Below, one piece after another: positions 41,969 through 50,520 of a stretch of DNA of 64,000 nt; positions within the stretch are counted from its first letter, which is position 1; each line of letters opens with the position of its first letter. The DNA comes from DAOTTI01 sp034437795 (GTDB taxonomy: Bacteria > Chloroflexota > UBA11872 > UBA12225). A program made the position numbers and the translations under genes. The notes under the pieces are model-generated. The model worked only from the letters and a program-made list of their open reading frames with translations, was not told the origin of the DNA and made no database searches. The stretch is from the NCBI GenBank assembly GCA_034437795.1, contig DAOTTI010000267.1, positions 1-64,000 of the forward strand. Reading direction: 5' to 3'.

Positions 41969-42481
41969 TCAGGGTGATGGCCGCGGCGGCCGCACGTGGT
42001 CCAGGATGGCCTCAACCACCTGGTCGATAGGCGCGCGGGTATCTACCTCCAGCGTGGCGGCCCTTCTCAGCAGCGGCTCCACCGTTCGCAGCTCCCAGAG
42101 GATCTTGGCCAGTTCGTCCGGATGCTTGCCGTATGGGTTGGTCGTCCGCGTGGCCAGCCGCTCCATGATCACCGCGGCCGGCGCGCTGAGCAGGACGACG
42201 TGGTCGAACTGCGCACGGAACTTGCCCTGGTTCGACTTGCACCCGCTGACGAACAGCACGCCGGCGTCTTCGGTCGACAAGAGGCGCTGCATACGATCCT
42301 CGCGCCAGAGCCAGTCCGGCCCCGCGGTGAGCCCGGCCGCTTCGCAGCCGGCGGCGACGTTCACCCACTGGCACCACTCGTCGGAATCCGTGTCGATGGC
42401 CTTGTAGCCCCGTGCAGCTAGCTCGCGGATGACCGTGGACTTACCGGTTCCCGACATCCCCGTAATCAGCACGCGCTTCAC
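41969..42481 (-). CDS. P-loop ATP-binding protein, shikimate/adenylate kinase-like
   Basis: A 170-residue P-loop protein. GTG 42481 gives MKRVLITGMSGTGKSTVIRE, with Walker A GMSGTGKST at residues 8-16 right after the first strand. DTDSDEW follows the second strand, and the lid-like region has RLATRTTNPYGKHPDEL with several Arg residues. Such AAA_18/shikimate-kinase-like proteins phosphorylate small metabolites; the substrate is unknown. Longer in-frame starts (42538) precede a plausible GGAGG but add non-homologous residues. It is convergent with the binding-protein gene. Confidence 0.78.
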   Translation of the reverse strand: MKRVLITGMSGTGKSTVIRELAARGYKAIDTDSDEWCQWVNVAAGCEAAGLTAGPDWLWREDRMQRLLSTEDAGVLFVSGCKSNQGKFRAQFDHVVLLSAPAAVIMERLATRTTNPYGKHPDELAKILWELRTVEPLLRRAATLEVDTRAPIDQVVEAILDHVRPPRPSP

Positions 42482-42598
42482 GTGGTCAAGATAATAGAGG
42501 CCTCCCCAGCTGCCATGGCGGCCAGCATGCCGGGGCAATCACTTCTTCCGGATGGTGCGCCGCTACCTTCCCCCTCTCCCTCCCCGGATCTTGATGGG

Positions 42599-42715
42599 CG
42601 GAGCCCTCACCCTCGCCCTCTCCCAAAGGGAAAGGGAGCATACGTGCTGTGGCGATCACAGGAGGTCCTCCCCTGGCCCTCTCCCTGTGGGAGAGGGAAC
42701 TGATCGCTGGCCGGT
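42599..42715 (-). repeat. Dispersed intergenic palindrome, copies 8 and 9
   Basis: Two minus-oriented copies: GGAGCCCTCACCCTCGCCCT with CTCCC-AAA-GGGA (42599-42640) and CCTCTCCCTGTGGGAGAGGG with AACTGATCGCTGGCC (42672-42715). Together they fill the gap between two minus-strand operons. Confidence 0.85.
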
Positions 42716-42742
42716 TCGCCTGGCCTCGCCGTCTCGTTCTCG

Positions 42743-43366
42743 CTATGGGCCGCGCAAGCCCTGCGGGCCGCCGGCCGCCACCGCCGACGCGGAGACGTGC
42801 GGGCGGGCGGCCGCGCGCTCCGCCAGCCGGGCGCGCTCCTCCTGCTGCTTGCGCCAGCCGTACGGGGTCAGCCCCCGCGGCTTGTAGACATTAAGCGCCT
42901 CGACCACCAGTAGGATGACCAGACCGGCCGTGGGGTGGAACAGATCGCCCCCCATGCCAGCCGTACCAGTATGGCCCGCGCCGTTCGCCCCACCCACCAC
43001 GTCCGGCTGGCGCAGCAGGGCGGCCGTGACGCTCACGCTTGGCATGTGCAGCAGGAGCACGACGACACACAGGATGGTGAGCGCGAGCGAGATCACGACC
43101 CAGTAGTGCCGGAACAGGCCCCACGGGGTGCTGAGCGCCAGGACCAGCCCCGTCAGCAGGGCGCCAAGGGCCAGCGGCACGATGGCCCGCCAGCCGGTCA
43201 CCTCCATCGCGATCCAGGCGGCGCGCACCGTCTCGGCATCCTGGCTGGTGACGGCGGCGATGCCCAGCGCCAGGTACGCCACGACCGCGCCGATCCAGCC
43301 CACCGAGCAGGCTAGATGCACGGTGAGCACGAGCTTGCGGACGCCGGACGGCAGGGTCATGGACAT
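42743..43366 (-). CDS. Hypothetical multi-pass membrane protein
   Basis: About 207 residues with four or five hydrophobic segments: LVLTVHLACSVGWIGAVVAY, ALGALLTGLVLAL, VVISLALTILCVVVLLLHM and AGLVILLVVEALNVY, each starting after a charged loop. His in VHLACSVGWIG and HYWVVISL and HPTAG could ligate haem, as in small b-type membrane proteins related to DUF2269, but that is speculation. The start is MSMTLPSG; upstream in-frame ATG 43426 overlaps the preceding gene. It follows the single-pass gene by 7 bases, forming an operon of two membrane proteins. Confidence 0.72.
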   Translation of the reverse strand: MSMTLPSGVRKLVLTVHLACSVGWIGAVVAYLALGIAAVTSQDAETVRAAWIAMEVTGWRAIVPLALGALLTGLVLALSTPWGLFRHYWVVISLALTILCVVVLLLHMPSVSVTAALLRQPDVVGGANGAGHTGTAGMGGDLFHPTAGLVILLVVEALNVYKPRGLTPYGWRKQQEERARLAERAAARPHVSASAVAAGGPQGLRGP

Positions 43367-43373
43367 CGCCGCG

Positions 43374-43649
43374 TCACGCCGCCGGTGCCGCCTGCGCTGC
43401 GACTGGTGTGTGCCCAGCAGGGCCACCAGGTGCGCCGGCTGGGATGTGGCGACGAGGGCCGTGCTGGCCGCCGACGCCGGTGAGCACGATCCCGGCGATC
43501 AGCAGGGCCAGGATGAGGACGACGATGCCAAACACCTTCACCCAGCGCGGCGCGCCAGGGTACGTGGGGGCGCCACTTGCCGGTTCTCGGCTGGGTCCCA
43601 CGCCGGCGGTGCCGCCCTCGGAGCCGCGGTCCGCGGGCAGGTCAACCAT
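43374..43649 (-). CDS. Small single-pass membrane protein
   Basis: A 91-residue protein: Gly/Pro-rich N-terminus, one strong transmembrane helix (WVKVFGIVVLILALLIAGIV, residues 36-55) and a His/Pro/Ala-rich tail. AAGGAGGG lies 8 bases before the ATG. It sits between the methyltransferase and the multi-pass membrane gene on one strand, so the three probably form an operon. No family assigned, although proteins of this composition are common in Chloroflexota. Confidence 0.7.
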   Translation of the reverse strand: MVDLPADRGSEGGTAGVGPSREPASGAPTYPGAPRWVKVFGIVVLILALLIAGIVLTGVGGQHGPRRHIPAGAPGGPAGHTPVAAQAAPAA

Positions 43650-43720
43650 GTTCGTGCCCTCCTTTTCGGTTCACTCGTCAAGGTCCGAGACCGCGCCGGC
43701 GGCGCCAGCCAAAGACAGTG

Positions 43721-44467
43721 CTAGGTCGCGACGAGGCGGAACAGGACGTGGAGGTCGTTGAGCCCGCGCTGCTCCCGCAGGCGTAGCCCGGCGGCTTCTG
43801 CAACCGCCGCCACATCGGCTTCAGAGAGGCGAACCTCCTTGGGCGGGCCCGGCGTCTCAGCCTCCTTCCGGAACTCGATGACGGCGACCTCACCGCCCGG
43901 CTTGAGCAGGCGCCGCGCCTCGCGCAGGAACGCCGCCCGATCCCTGGCCTCGTGCAGCACCAGGGAGACAAGGACCAGATCGGCGATGCCATCCGGGAGC
44001 GGCACGTCCGTCTCGCCGGAACGGAGGACTTCGACCTGGCGGGCGCCGGCTTCGGCGGCGCGCTGGCGGCAGGCCTCCACCATCTCCGGCTGCACGTCCA
44101 CGCCGTAGACCTTGCCCTGCGGGCCAACCAGCTCCGCCGCTGGCAGCGTGAAGTAGCCCGGGCCGCAGCCGAGATCCACCACCGTCTGTCCGTGAGCGAC
44201 GCCGGCGGCGCGGAGTGTCGCTTCGGGCGGGAGTTGGGCGCGACGAGCTTCGCCGAGTAACCTGGCGATGCCTTCAGCGTCGGCGGGGTGGTGGCCGCGC
44301 CCGCCGCGCCCGCCGTGGCCAGCATGCCCTTGACCCGCGTGCCCGGCATGCCCGGCATGCCCGGCGCGTTCCGCCCACCTCGCCTGCCCGCCATCTCCAC
44401 CGTGCCCACCGCCTCCACGATCGCCGGCGTGGCGGCCGCGATCCTGCTGTTGCCCCTGCGTCGTCAT
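43721..44467 (-). CDS. SAM-dependent methyltransferase with His/Gly-rich N-terminus
   Basis: A class I methyltransferase (UbiE/type 11-like): motif I VVDLGCGPGYFTLPAAELVG, VYGVDVQPEMVEACRQRAAE, and the acceptor-side motif GIADLVLVSLVLHEARD. The first 60 residues are a repeat of HAGHAGHAG and GGRGGRGHH, encoded by tandem CATGCCCGG units, which may bind metal. ATG 44467 has AGGAGG 7 bases upstream; ATG 44500 is an alternative. A TetR regulator is divergent, with the operator in this gene's promoter, so the methyltransferase operon is probably inducible by a small molecule or metal. Confidence 0.87.
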   Translation of the reverse strand: MTTQGQQQDRGRHAGDRGGGGHGGDGGQARWAERAGHAGHAGHAGQGHAGHGGRGGRGHHPADAEGIARLLGEARRAQLPPEATLRAAGVAHGQTVVDLGCGPGYFTLPAAELVGPQGKVYGVDVQPEMVEACRQRAAEAGARQVEVLRSGETDVPLPDGIADLVLVSLVLHEARDRAAFLREARRLLKPGGEVAVIEFRKEAETPGPPKEVRLSEADVAAVAEAAGLRLREQRGLNDLHVLFRLVAT

Positions 44468-44506
44468 GGCCCATCCTCCTGCACGATCCCCTGCCATCAT
44501 GCTCGC

Positions 44507-44535
44507 AGTTTATCGATACAGTATGTCTCTGTCAA
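44507..44535 (-). promoter_or_regulatory. Promoter of the methyltransferase operon with TetR operator
   Basis: On the minus strand TTGACA (44535-44530) and TAAACT (44512-44507) are 17 bases apart. The palindrome ATAC-A-GTAT (44516-44524) lies in the spacer, where a TetR dimer would block polymerase. On the plus strand TATACT at 44564-44569 could be the -10 of the TetR gene, giving an almost leaderless transcript. Confidence 0.65.
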
Positions 44536-44576
44536 GTCAGAGTGTTCCTCTCCAAGCGCGATGTATACTGGCGGTG

Positions 44577-45152
44577 ATGCCCAAGCTGTGGACGGAGACG
44601 ATCGAGGCGCACCGCCGCGAGGTGCGCGACGCGATCCTGGACACCACGGCAGCGCTGGTGGCGGAGCACGGGCTGGCGGCGGTGACGATGTCGCAGATCG
44701 CCGAGGCGGCCGGCATCGGGCGGGCGACGCTGTACAAGTACTTCCCCGACGTCGAGGCGATCCTGGTCGCCTGGCACGAGCGCCAGATCAACGCACACCT
44801 CGCCCACCTGGCCGAGGTCCGGGACCGGGCCGGCGTCCCCTGGGAGCGGCTCGAGGCGGTGCTCGAGGCCTACGCGCGCATCGCCCGCGAGCGCCACCAC
44901 CATGGCACTGAGCTCACGTCGCTCATGCACCGAGGCGAGCACGTCGCCCGAGCGCGGCGGCGGCTCCACGACGTCATCCGCGACCTTTTGGCCGAGGCCG
45001 TCGCGACCGGCGACGTCCGCGACGACGTTCCGCCGGACGAGCTGGCTAGCTACTGCCTTCATGCCCTCGCGGCGGCCAGTAGCCTGCCGTCCGAGGGCGC
45101 GGTCCGCCGGCTGGTTGAGGTGACGCTGGCCGGATTGCGCCCCCCGCGCTGA
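44577..45152 (+). CDS. TetR/AcrR family transcriptional regulator
   Basis: A 191-residue regulator. The N-terminal helix-turn-helix is canonical: AILDTTAALVAEHGLAAVTM then SQIAEAAGIGRATLYKYFPD (residues 18-57). The C-terminal all-helical domain should bind a ligand and dimerise; RERHHHGTELTSLMHRG could contribute metal-binding His residues. The start ATG 44577 lies right after TATACT. It is divergent from the methyltransferase operon, so repression of that operon and of itself is the simplest model. Confidence 0.92.
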   Translation: MPKLWTETIEAHRREVRDAILDTTAALVAEHGLAAVTMSQIAEAAGIGRATLYKYFPDVEAILVAWHERQINAHLAHLAEVRDRAGVPWERLEAVLEAYARIARERHHHGTELTSLMHRGEHVARARRRLHDVIRDLLAEAVATGDVRDDVPPDELASYCLHALAAASSLPSEGAVRRLVEVTLAGLRPPR

Positions 45153-45298
45153 CCCGTTCCGGTCACAGCGGCGCCGGAAGTCCTCCTCAACCTGACCGCG
45201 CGGCCGCCGGAGGTTGGTTCATCGCCGGACCAGTGTTCCCCCACCGCTGGCGCTGGGAGCCCTGCTCGCCACTTCGGCTGCTACGCTGGGTTTACGGC

Positions 45299-46408
45299 TC
45301 ACCGTGCCAGGTCCAGAACGGGAAGGACGGCCACGTACACCTGTGGGTAGCCGCTGGCGTCGGAGGTGTAGATCACCTTCTGTCCGTCGGGGCTGAAGGA
45401 CGGGTGCGGGTGGGTCCATTGAGGCCCATAGGCGGTCTCGGGGACCGGCCCTTCCCAGATGGGCTCCGGCTGCACCCACTGGTAGCCCTGGCAGGAGGCC
45501 CGCGGGTAGCAGAGGGCGCGTCGCGCGCCGGTGTACGGATGGACCAGCACCAGCCCGACGTCCGGCAGCGCCGTATCGCAGACGATGAGGCTGCCGTCGG
45601 CGCGCGGCGCCGGGTGCCAGCAGTTGAAGGCCGCGATCGTCCGCTCGCCGGTCCCATCTCGCCGGATGGCCTTCAGGGCATAGGGCCAGTGGGTGAAGAT
45701 CACCTCGTCGTTGGTGAGCCAGCTCTCGTGGGTCAGCCATTCACGGCGCGTCTGGGCGCGGAGCGGGTGGGGATCCGTCCCATCGCGGTTGACCAGCCAC
45801 AGGCGCGGCAGGTCGCCGGAGAAGAGGATCTGCCTCCCGTCCGGGCTGAACTGGGCGTGGCCGATTAGCTGGCCGGATTCATAGACCGTGCGCATGCCAG
45901 AGCCATCGGCGCGGATGGCTAGCAGCACGTTCCGGCGCCCATGGACGGCGCTCTCGCCGCTGAAGGCGGACGTGACGATCTCCGTCCCATCCGGGCTCAG
46001 GCTGCAGGTATCCACGCGGCCGTCGCCGGGACAGACGGCCACCAGCTCGGTGCGGGCGGTGGCCACCTCGACCACTCGCAGCTCGCGGCCGGCGCCGTAG
46101 AACACGTATCGCCCATCGGGGCTGACGCAGGCCGACCACGGGTTCACGTCGCCCGTGCCGGTGAGCTGGAGCAGCTCGCCGCCGGCCTCGTCGATGGCGA
46201 AGAGGTTGGGTCGGCAACCGTCGCGGTAGGACGTCACGATCAGGCAGGCCCCACCCCTCTCGCGGCCGTGGGGGAAGGCCCACGCCTGGTTCAGAAAGTA
46301 GGGCGCATGATTGATGCACGGTGCGGCCGTAAACTGGATGATCGCCGCGCCGGTCTCTGGATCCTGCCACTGCCGCCATTCCGGCGGGTACCGATCGCCT
46401 GCACCCAC
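45299..46408 (-). CDS. Oligogalacturonide lyase family beta-propeller (PL22-like)
   Basis: A 369-residue seven-bladed propeller with repeating SPDG turns. The motif QWTHPHPSFSPDG contains the Q-x2-H-x-H metal site of PL22 oligogalacturonate lyases, and PCINHAPYFLNQAWAF and REWLTHESWLT supply further conserved His residues. PL22 enzymes cleave short pectin fragments in the cytoplasm. GTG 46408 has GAGGAGG upstream. No pectate lyase, kdu genes or transporter are adjacent, so pectin use is an inference; diverged relatives may act on other uronates. Confidence 0.8.
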   Translation of the reverse strand: MGAGDRYPPEWRQWQDPETGAAIIQFTAAPCINHAPYFLNQAWAFPHGRERGGACLIVTSYRDGCRPNLFAIDEAGGELLQLTGTGDVNPWSACVSPDGRYVFYGAGRELRVVEVATARTELVAVCPGDGRVDTCSLSPDGTEIVTSAFSGESAVHGRRNVLLAIRADGSGMRTVYESGQLIGHAQFSPDGRQILFSGDLPRLWLVNRDGTDPHPLRAQTRREWLTHESWLTNDEVIFTHWPYALKAIRRDGTGERTIAAFNCWHPAPRADGSLIVCDTALPDVGLVLVHPYTGARRALCYPRASCQGYQWVQPEPIWEGPVPETAYGPQWTHPHPSFSPDGQKVIYTSDASGYPQVYVAVLPVLDLAR

Positions 46409-46771
46409 TGTCAGCCGGCCTCCTCACGTCCTGGTCGACACGCCGCGCACCGCGGGACACAGAGAGGATACGTGGAGCATGCGCGCGTGGCGAGTGGCGA
46501 GTTCTTCCCCTTGCCCAGGGTACCCGGCGGAGGCGGGACGACAAGCCCGGAATAGCCCGGATCATTCTTGGCTGGCTTCAGCCCCTTCGCCCCTTGGGTG
46601 AGGGCCAGGGTCAGGGCCCCATTGGCGAATACGCCGGGCCAGGGAGAGAAGGCGATGGCGCGCTGGCCGGCTGGACGCAGTGGTGACACTCGGTGGAGCT
46701 GAGCCGTTATCCTGAGAGGTCCCTGAGCCTGATGGCAGGAAAGAAAAGATACGAGGAAGGAGAGGCGACAG
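46409..46771. other. Gene-free divergent region with palindrome copy 10
   Basis: Lies between two divergent genes. A diverged palindrome copy (46587-46642) has CCTTGGGTGAGGGCCAGGG and the GGCGAATACGCCGGGCC tail but has lost the central stem. No ORF supported. Confidence 0.65.
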
Positions 46772-48019
46772 ATGGTCATGGCGGCGGAACGGCTGGCGAT
46801 CGACGGCGGGACGCCGGTACGGTCGGCGCCCTTTCCCTCCTGGCCGGTGGTGGATAAGGAGGATGAAGCGACGCTGCTGGCGGTGCTGCAGTCAGGGCAG
46901 TGGGGGTCCCACAGCGGGGGCGGCCGTGTGGCCGCCTTCGAGCGGGAGTTTGCCTCCTTTCAGCAGGCGGCGCACGGTGTGGCGGTCACCAATGGCACGG
47001 CGGCGCTGGAGGTAGCCTTGCGCGCCTGCGGGGTGGGCATCGGTGACGAGGTGATCGTCCCGCCGTACACGTTCGTGGCTACGGCCAGCGCCTGCCTGAC
47101 GCTGGGCGCCTTTCCCGTGTTTGTGGACATCGACCCCGAGACCTACGCCATCGATCCGGCACGCGTCGAGGAGGCGATTACGCCCCGCACGAAGGCCATC
47201 ATCGCCGTGCATATCGGCGGGGGCCCGGCGGATATGGATGGCGTGCTGGACGTGGCTAAACGTCACGGCCTGCGCGTGATCGAGGACGCGGCCCAGGCCC
47301 ACGGGGCCGCCTGGCGGGGGCGGCGGGTCGGCGCCATCGGGAACGCAGGGACCTTCAGCTTCCAATCGAGCAAGAACCTCACCGCCGGCGAGGGCGGGAT
47401 CGTGCTCACGGACGACCCGCAGCTGGCGGACCTGGCCTGGTCGGTGGCGAACGTGGGGCGCCGCCGGAGCAGCGGCGAGTCCGGCTGGTACCAGCATGAC
47501 GTGCTGGGCTCCAACTACCGGCTGACCGAGTTCCAGGGGGCCCTGCTGCTCTCCCAGCTGCGGCGCCTGCCGGAGCAGATCGCGCATCGGGAGCGCATGG
47601 CGGCGCGCCTCACCGCCGGGCTGAACGAGGTGCCGGGCTTCCGGCCGGTCCAGCGCGACCCGCGGGTGACGACGCACGCCTGGCACCTCTACATGTGCCG
47701 CTACGACGCGGGGGCCTTTGGCGGGCGCCCACGGCAGGAGTTCCTGGCCGCCCTGCGGGCCGAAGGCATCCCGTGCAGTAGCGGGTACACCCCGCTGTAC
47801 CGCGCGCCGGCCATCCGCAAGGCCGTGGCCACCCTGGAGGCGGCCCTGGGCCGGAGCGGGTACGCGGCGCTGCTCTCGCCCGAGCGGTGCCCGGTGAACG
47901 AGTGGGTGTGCAATGAGGGCGGGGTCTGGTTCACGCAGCGGATGCTCCTGGGCAGCGAGCGCGACGTGGACGACATCGTGGCCGCCGTGCGGAAGGTGCA
48001 GCGGGCGTTCGCACGCTGA
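46772..48019 (+). CDS. DegT/DnrJ/EryC1/StrS family PLP-dependent aminotransferase
   Basis: A 415-residue sugar or cyclitol aminotransferase. Seen: NGTAALEVALRACGVGIGDEVIVPPYTF, VFVDIDPETYAID, Asp172 in VIEDAAQAHGA, and PLP Lys201 in SFQSSKNLTAGEGGI; the FQSSKNLT variant differs from the more common FHPTKN. It transfers an amino group to a keto-sugar, scyllo-inosose or similar. AAGGAGAG lies 8 bases before the ATG. Relatives in carbohydrate-use loci are often paired with Gfo/Idh/MocA dehydrogenases that make the keto substrate, and four of those are in this window. Confidence 0.92.
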   Translation: MVMAAERLAIDGGTPVRSAPFPSWPVVDKEDEATLLAVLQSGQWGSHSGGGRVAAFEREFASFQQAAHGVAVTNGTAALEVALRACGVGIGDEVIVPPYTFVATASACLTLGAFPVFVDIDPETYAIDPARVEEAITPRTKAIIAVHIGGGPADMDGVLDVAKRHGLRVIEDAAQAHGAAWRGRRVGAIGNAGTFSFQSSKNLTAGEGGIVLTDDPQLADLAWSVANVGRRRSSGESGWYQHDVLGSNYRLTEFQGALLLSQLRRLPEQIAHRERMAARLTAGLNEVPGFRPVQRDPRVTTHAWHLYMCRYDAGAFGGRPRQEFLAALRAEGIPCSSGYTPLYRAPAIRKAVATLEAALGRSGYAALLSPERCPVNEWVCNEGGVWFTQRMLLGSERDVDDIVAAVRKVQRAFAR

Positions 48020-48090
48020 GCCACGACCGGAAGAGATGATCCCCTCTCCGGTGCGTAATGGCGGGTGAGGCTCAACTCGCGCCGGCGGCC

Positions 48091-48138
48091 CGGACCTCAC
48101 CCCTTCGGCCGTGGCCGCACCGCACGGCGCGGCCACGG
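48091..48138. repeat. Second repeat family, copy 2
   Basis: CGGACCTCACCCCTTCGGCC, then GTGGCCGCACCGCACGGCG. Similar units lie at 16438-16475 and 54302-54332. The stop codon and last codons of the hydroxyacid dehydrogenase lie in this unit. Confidence 0.6.
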
Positions 48139-49188
48139 GGGTCCTGGTCGCAATCCGACAAAGAGCCCCGGGCGGCGCGCCGTGGCGGCATCGACGATGG
48201 CGTTGTGGATGGGCGGCTGGCCGGCGATAAAGCGCTCCAGGTCATCGACCAGAGCCTGGCCGATGCGCCAGTACGCCTCCCGCGTGCCGCCGGCGCGGTG
48301 CGGCGTGAGGATCACGTTCGGCAGCGAACGGTAGGGATGCCCCGCAGGGAGCGGCTCGTGGTCGAAGACGTCCATCGCCGCGCGGAAGCGCCCCTGGCGC
48401 AGGCGCTCGACCAGCGCCGCCTCATCCACCAGCCACGAGCGCGAGATGACCAGCAAGATGCTGTCCGGCCGCAAGAGATCGAGTAAGGCCCCACCGATGA
48501 GGGCCCGGTTGGCGGGGTTGGGCATGGCCAGCAGGAAGACGGCGTCGGCGGTGCGGAAGATCTCTTCCAGGGTCGCCGGCGCCGCCCCGGCCCCTGCGAT
48601 GGCTTCCAGTGGCAGGTAGGGGTCGTAGGCCAGCAGGCGCGGCTCAAAGGGCGCCAGAAAGCGGACCAGCGTCTGGGCGATCCCGCCAAAGCCGACGAAG
48701 CCAAGCGTGCGGAACGACGCCTCTCGGTTCTGGGACTTGGGCACGCCCTCGATCCCGTCGTAGGTGTGCAGGGCGCGATCGTGCGCCACCACGTCGCGGA
48801 CGGCGGCCAGGTAGAGCGCCAGCGCCATCTCCGCCACCGAGCGGCTGAAGGCGCGTCGGCAGTCGGTGACGGTGATGCCCCGCTGGAAGGCGACCTCGTA
48901 GTCGATGCGGGGCGGGCCGCCGGACGTCTCGGCGATCCACCGCAGGCGAGGCGCCGCCTCCAGCGCCGCCCGATCCACGCGGACCGATGACGGCACGAAG
49001 AGCACATCCGCTTCGGCCAGGCGGGGCGTGAGGGACCGCGCCTCGTCTGGAGACTCGAAGGGGCCGATCACGGCGGCCAGGGCCTGCAGGCGTTCCCGCG
49101 CCCGCGGATGAAAGATCTGCTCGTAGCGCTCGCGGGTGAGCTGGGCGACGACCCGAACTCGTTTGTCCTCAGCCATCGGCACGTGCAT
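48097..49188 (-). CDS. D-isomer specific 2-hydroxyacid dehydrogenase
   Basis: A 363-residue NAD-dependent dehydrogenase. The cofactor motif TLGFVGFGGIAQTLVRFL lies near residue 165, followed by DPYLP. Catalytic residues are Arg in VISRSWLVDE, Glu in FDHEPLP and His in LTPHRAGGT. The final 25 residues (RPGPPWPRRAVRPRPKG) are encoded within a dispersed repeat, showing the original C-terminus was probably replaced or extended by it. ATG 49188 or 49176 may be used. It is convergent with the DegT aminotransferase; the substrate is unknown. Confidence 0.9.
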   Translation of the reverse strand: MHVPMAEDKRVRVVAQLTRERYEQIFHPRARERLQALAAVIGPFESPDEARSLTPRLAEADVLFVPSSVRVDRAALEAAPRLRWIAETSGGPPRIDYEVAFQRGITVTDCRRAFSRSVAEMALALYLAAVRDVVAHDRALHTYDGIEGVPKSQNREASFRTLGFVGFGGIAQTLVRFLAPFEPRLLAYDPYLPLEAIAGAGAAPATLEEIFRTADAVFLLAMPNPANRALIGGALLDLLRPDSILLVISRSWLVDEAALVERLRQGRFRAAMDVFDHEPLPAGHPYRSLPNVILTPHRAGGTREAYWRIGQALVDDLERFIAGQPPIHNAIVDAATARRPGLFVGLRPGPPWPRRAVRPRPKG

Positions 49189-49367
49189 TCTACCCCGCCA
49201 GTACTGCCGGTAAGGAGACGCAGGCCCTGGCGCTCAGGTCCTTGACGGACCCAGGGGCCGAGCTACCATAGCAGGTGGTCCACTGGTCGCACCGGCACGC
49301 CACCAGAGCGAACCATGGTCGCGGATGCGGAGGTGACGATTCAGGCTAAGGCGGAGGGACTGAAGAC

Positions 49368-50405
49368 GTGGCCTATACGCGCTTAGGCGAGGTAACGCTC
49401 AAGACCGGCGAGCCGATGGAGGTCGGAGTGGTGGAGTGCCCCGAGCCTTCGCGAGCCGAGCAGGTGGCGTCGCTGCTTGGCCATAAGGGGCCGGAGTGGC
49501 GCCATCACATCGACGCGGCGCTCCAGGAGCCGCTGGACGACCTGGAGACGCGGTTCTATCTCGGGCTCATCGATGGCATTCCCATCACCAACGTGATGAT
49601 TGCCGGCGCGCGGGGCGTGGGGATCCTGGGCCACGTCTACACCCGGCTGGAGCACCGCCGGAAGGGCGCCTGCTCGCAGCTGATGGCAGTGCAGATGGGG
49701 CACACCAGGCGCCTTGGCTATCGCGTGCTGACGCTGGGCACGGGCTTCGAGACCCCGCCGTACTGGATCTACCACCGGTTCGGCTTTCGCAGCATCGACG
49801 GCCAGAGCGGGCGCATGAAGTGGCTGGCCTCGCCGGACGCGGAGGCGGACTGGTTCCGTGCAGGCGCCACTACCATCCGGCCGATGCGCTGGGATGATTG
49901 GGCCCCGCTGAACCTGCTCGCCTACCACCTGGCGGAGCCGGACGAGGAGCTGCCGCGCTCCTGGGTCTTTCGCCTGGAAGGGCACGGCAGCCTGGAGGGC
50001 AGCTTCCTGCAATTGCGCCTTCCCCTGCCTCGCCAGTCGCCCCGCACGCTGGACGAGCTGGCGAGGGCGTTCGCGGCAGGCCTGGGGGTGGCGGCACTGA
50101 CGCTGGCCACCGAGCACGGCGCCGCCGCCGGCTGGGCGATCCTGGCGCGGGATCCCCTGGCCATCCGGCGCGGCTGGCTGCTCGACTTCTACGTCCACCC
50201 CGCCTTTCGCTCCCAGACGGCCCAGCTCCTGGCCGCGCTGCCCTGGCCGGAGGGCGCTCGCGTCGCCGCCTATACCAGCACGCCAGACGGCTACCGCGCC
50301 GCGGCGCTCAAGGAGGCAGGCTTCCGGCAGGTGGCCGAGCTACCGGGCTGGCTCGCGCGCGGGGAGACGCCCGTGCCGTTGCGCGTGTTCGCCAGAGGCG
50401 CCTGA
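49368..50405 (+). CDS. GNAT family N-acetyltransferase
   Basis: A 345-residue protein with a GNAT domain in the first half: motif A is GHVYTRLEHRRKGACSQLMA, with the acetyl-CoA pyrophosphate loop HRRKGACS, followed by LTLGTGFETPPYWIYHRFGF, a typical motif B region. The C-terminal half resembles a second, degenerate GNAT-like fold (LLDFYVHPAFRSQTAQLLAAL and YRAAALKEAGFRQVAEL), so it is probably a tandem domain protein. GTG 49368 has CGGAGGG 10 bases upstream. Substrate unknown. Confidence 0.85.
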   Translation: MAYTRLGEVTLKTGEPMEVGVVECPEPSRAEQVASLLGHKGPEWRHHIDAALQEPLDDLETRFYLGLIDGIPITNVMIAGARGVGILGHVYTRLEHRRKGACSQLMAVQMGHTRRLGYRVLTLGTGFETPPYWIYHRFGFRSIDGQSGRMKWLASPDAEADWFRAGATTIRPMRWDDWAPLNLLAYHLAEPDEELPRSWVFRLEGHGSLEGSFLQLRLPLPRQSPRTLDELARAFAAGLGVAALTLATEHGAAAGWAILARDPLAIRRGWLLDFYVHPAFRSQTAQLLAALPWPEGARVAAYTSTPDGYRAAALKEAGFRQVAELPGWLARGETPVPLRVFARGA

Positions 50406-50520
50406 CGGGCCTCCCATCCGGTCTTGCTCCGGCAAGCACAGGCGGGCGCTTCGGTCGTGATCTCAATCGTCTGCCCGCTCATCGGTGCGCTCCGTGTGTC
50501 GTTAGGACGCTCATGCTCCA

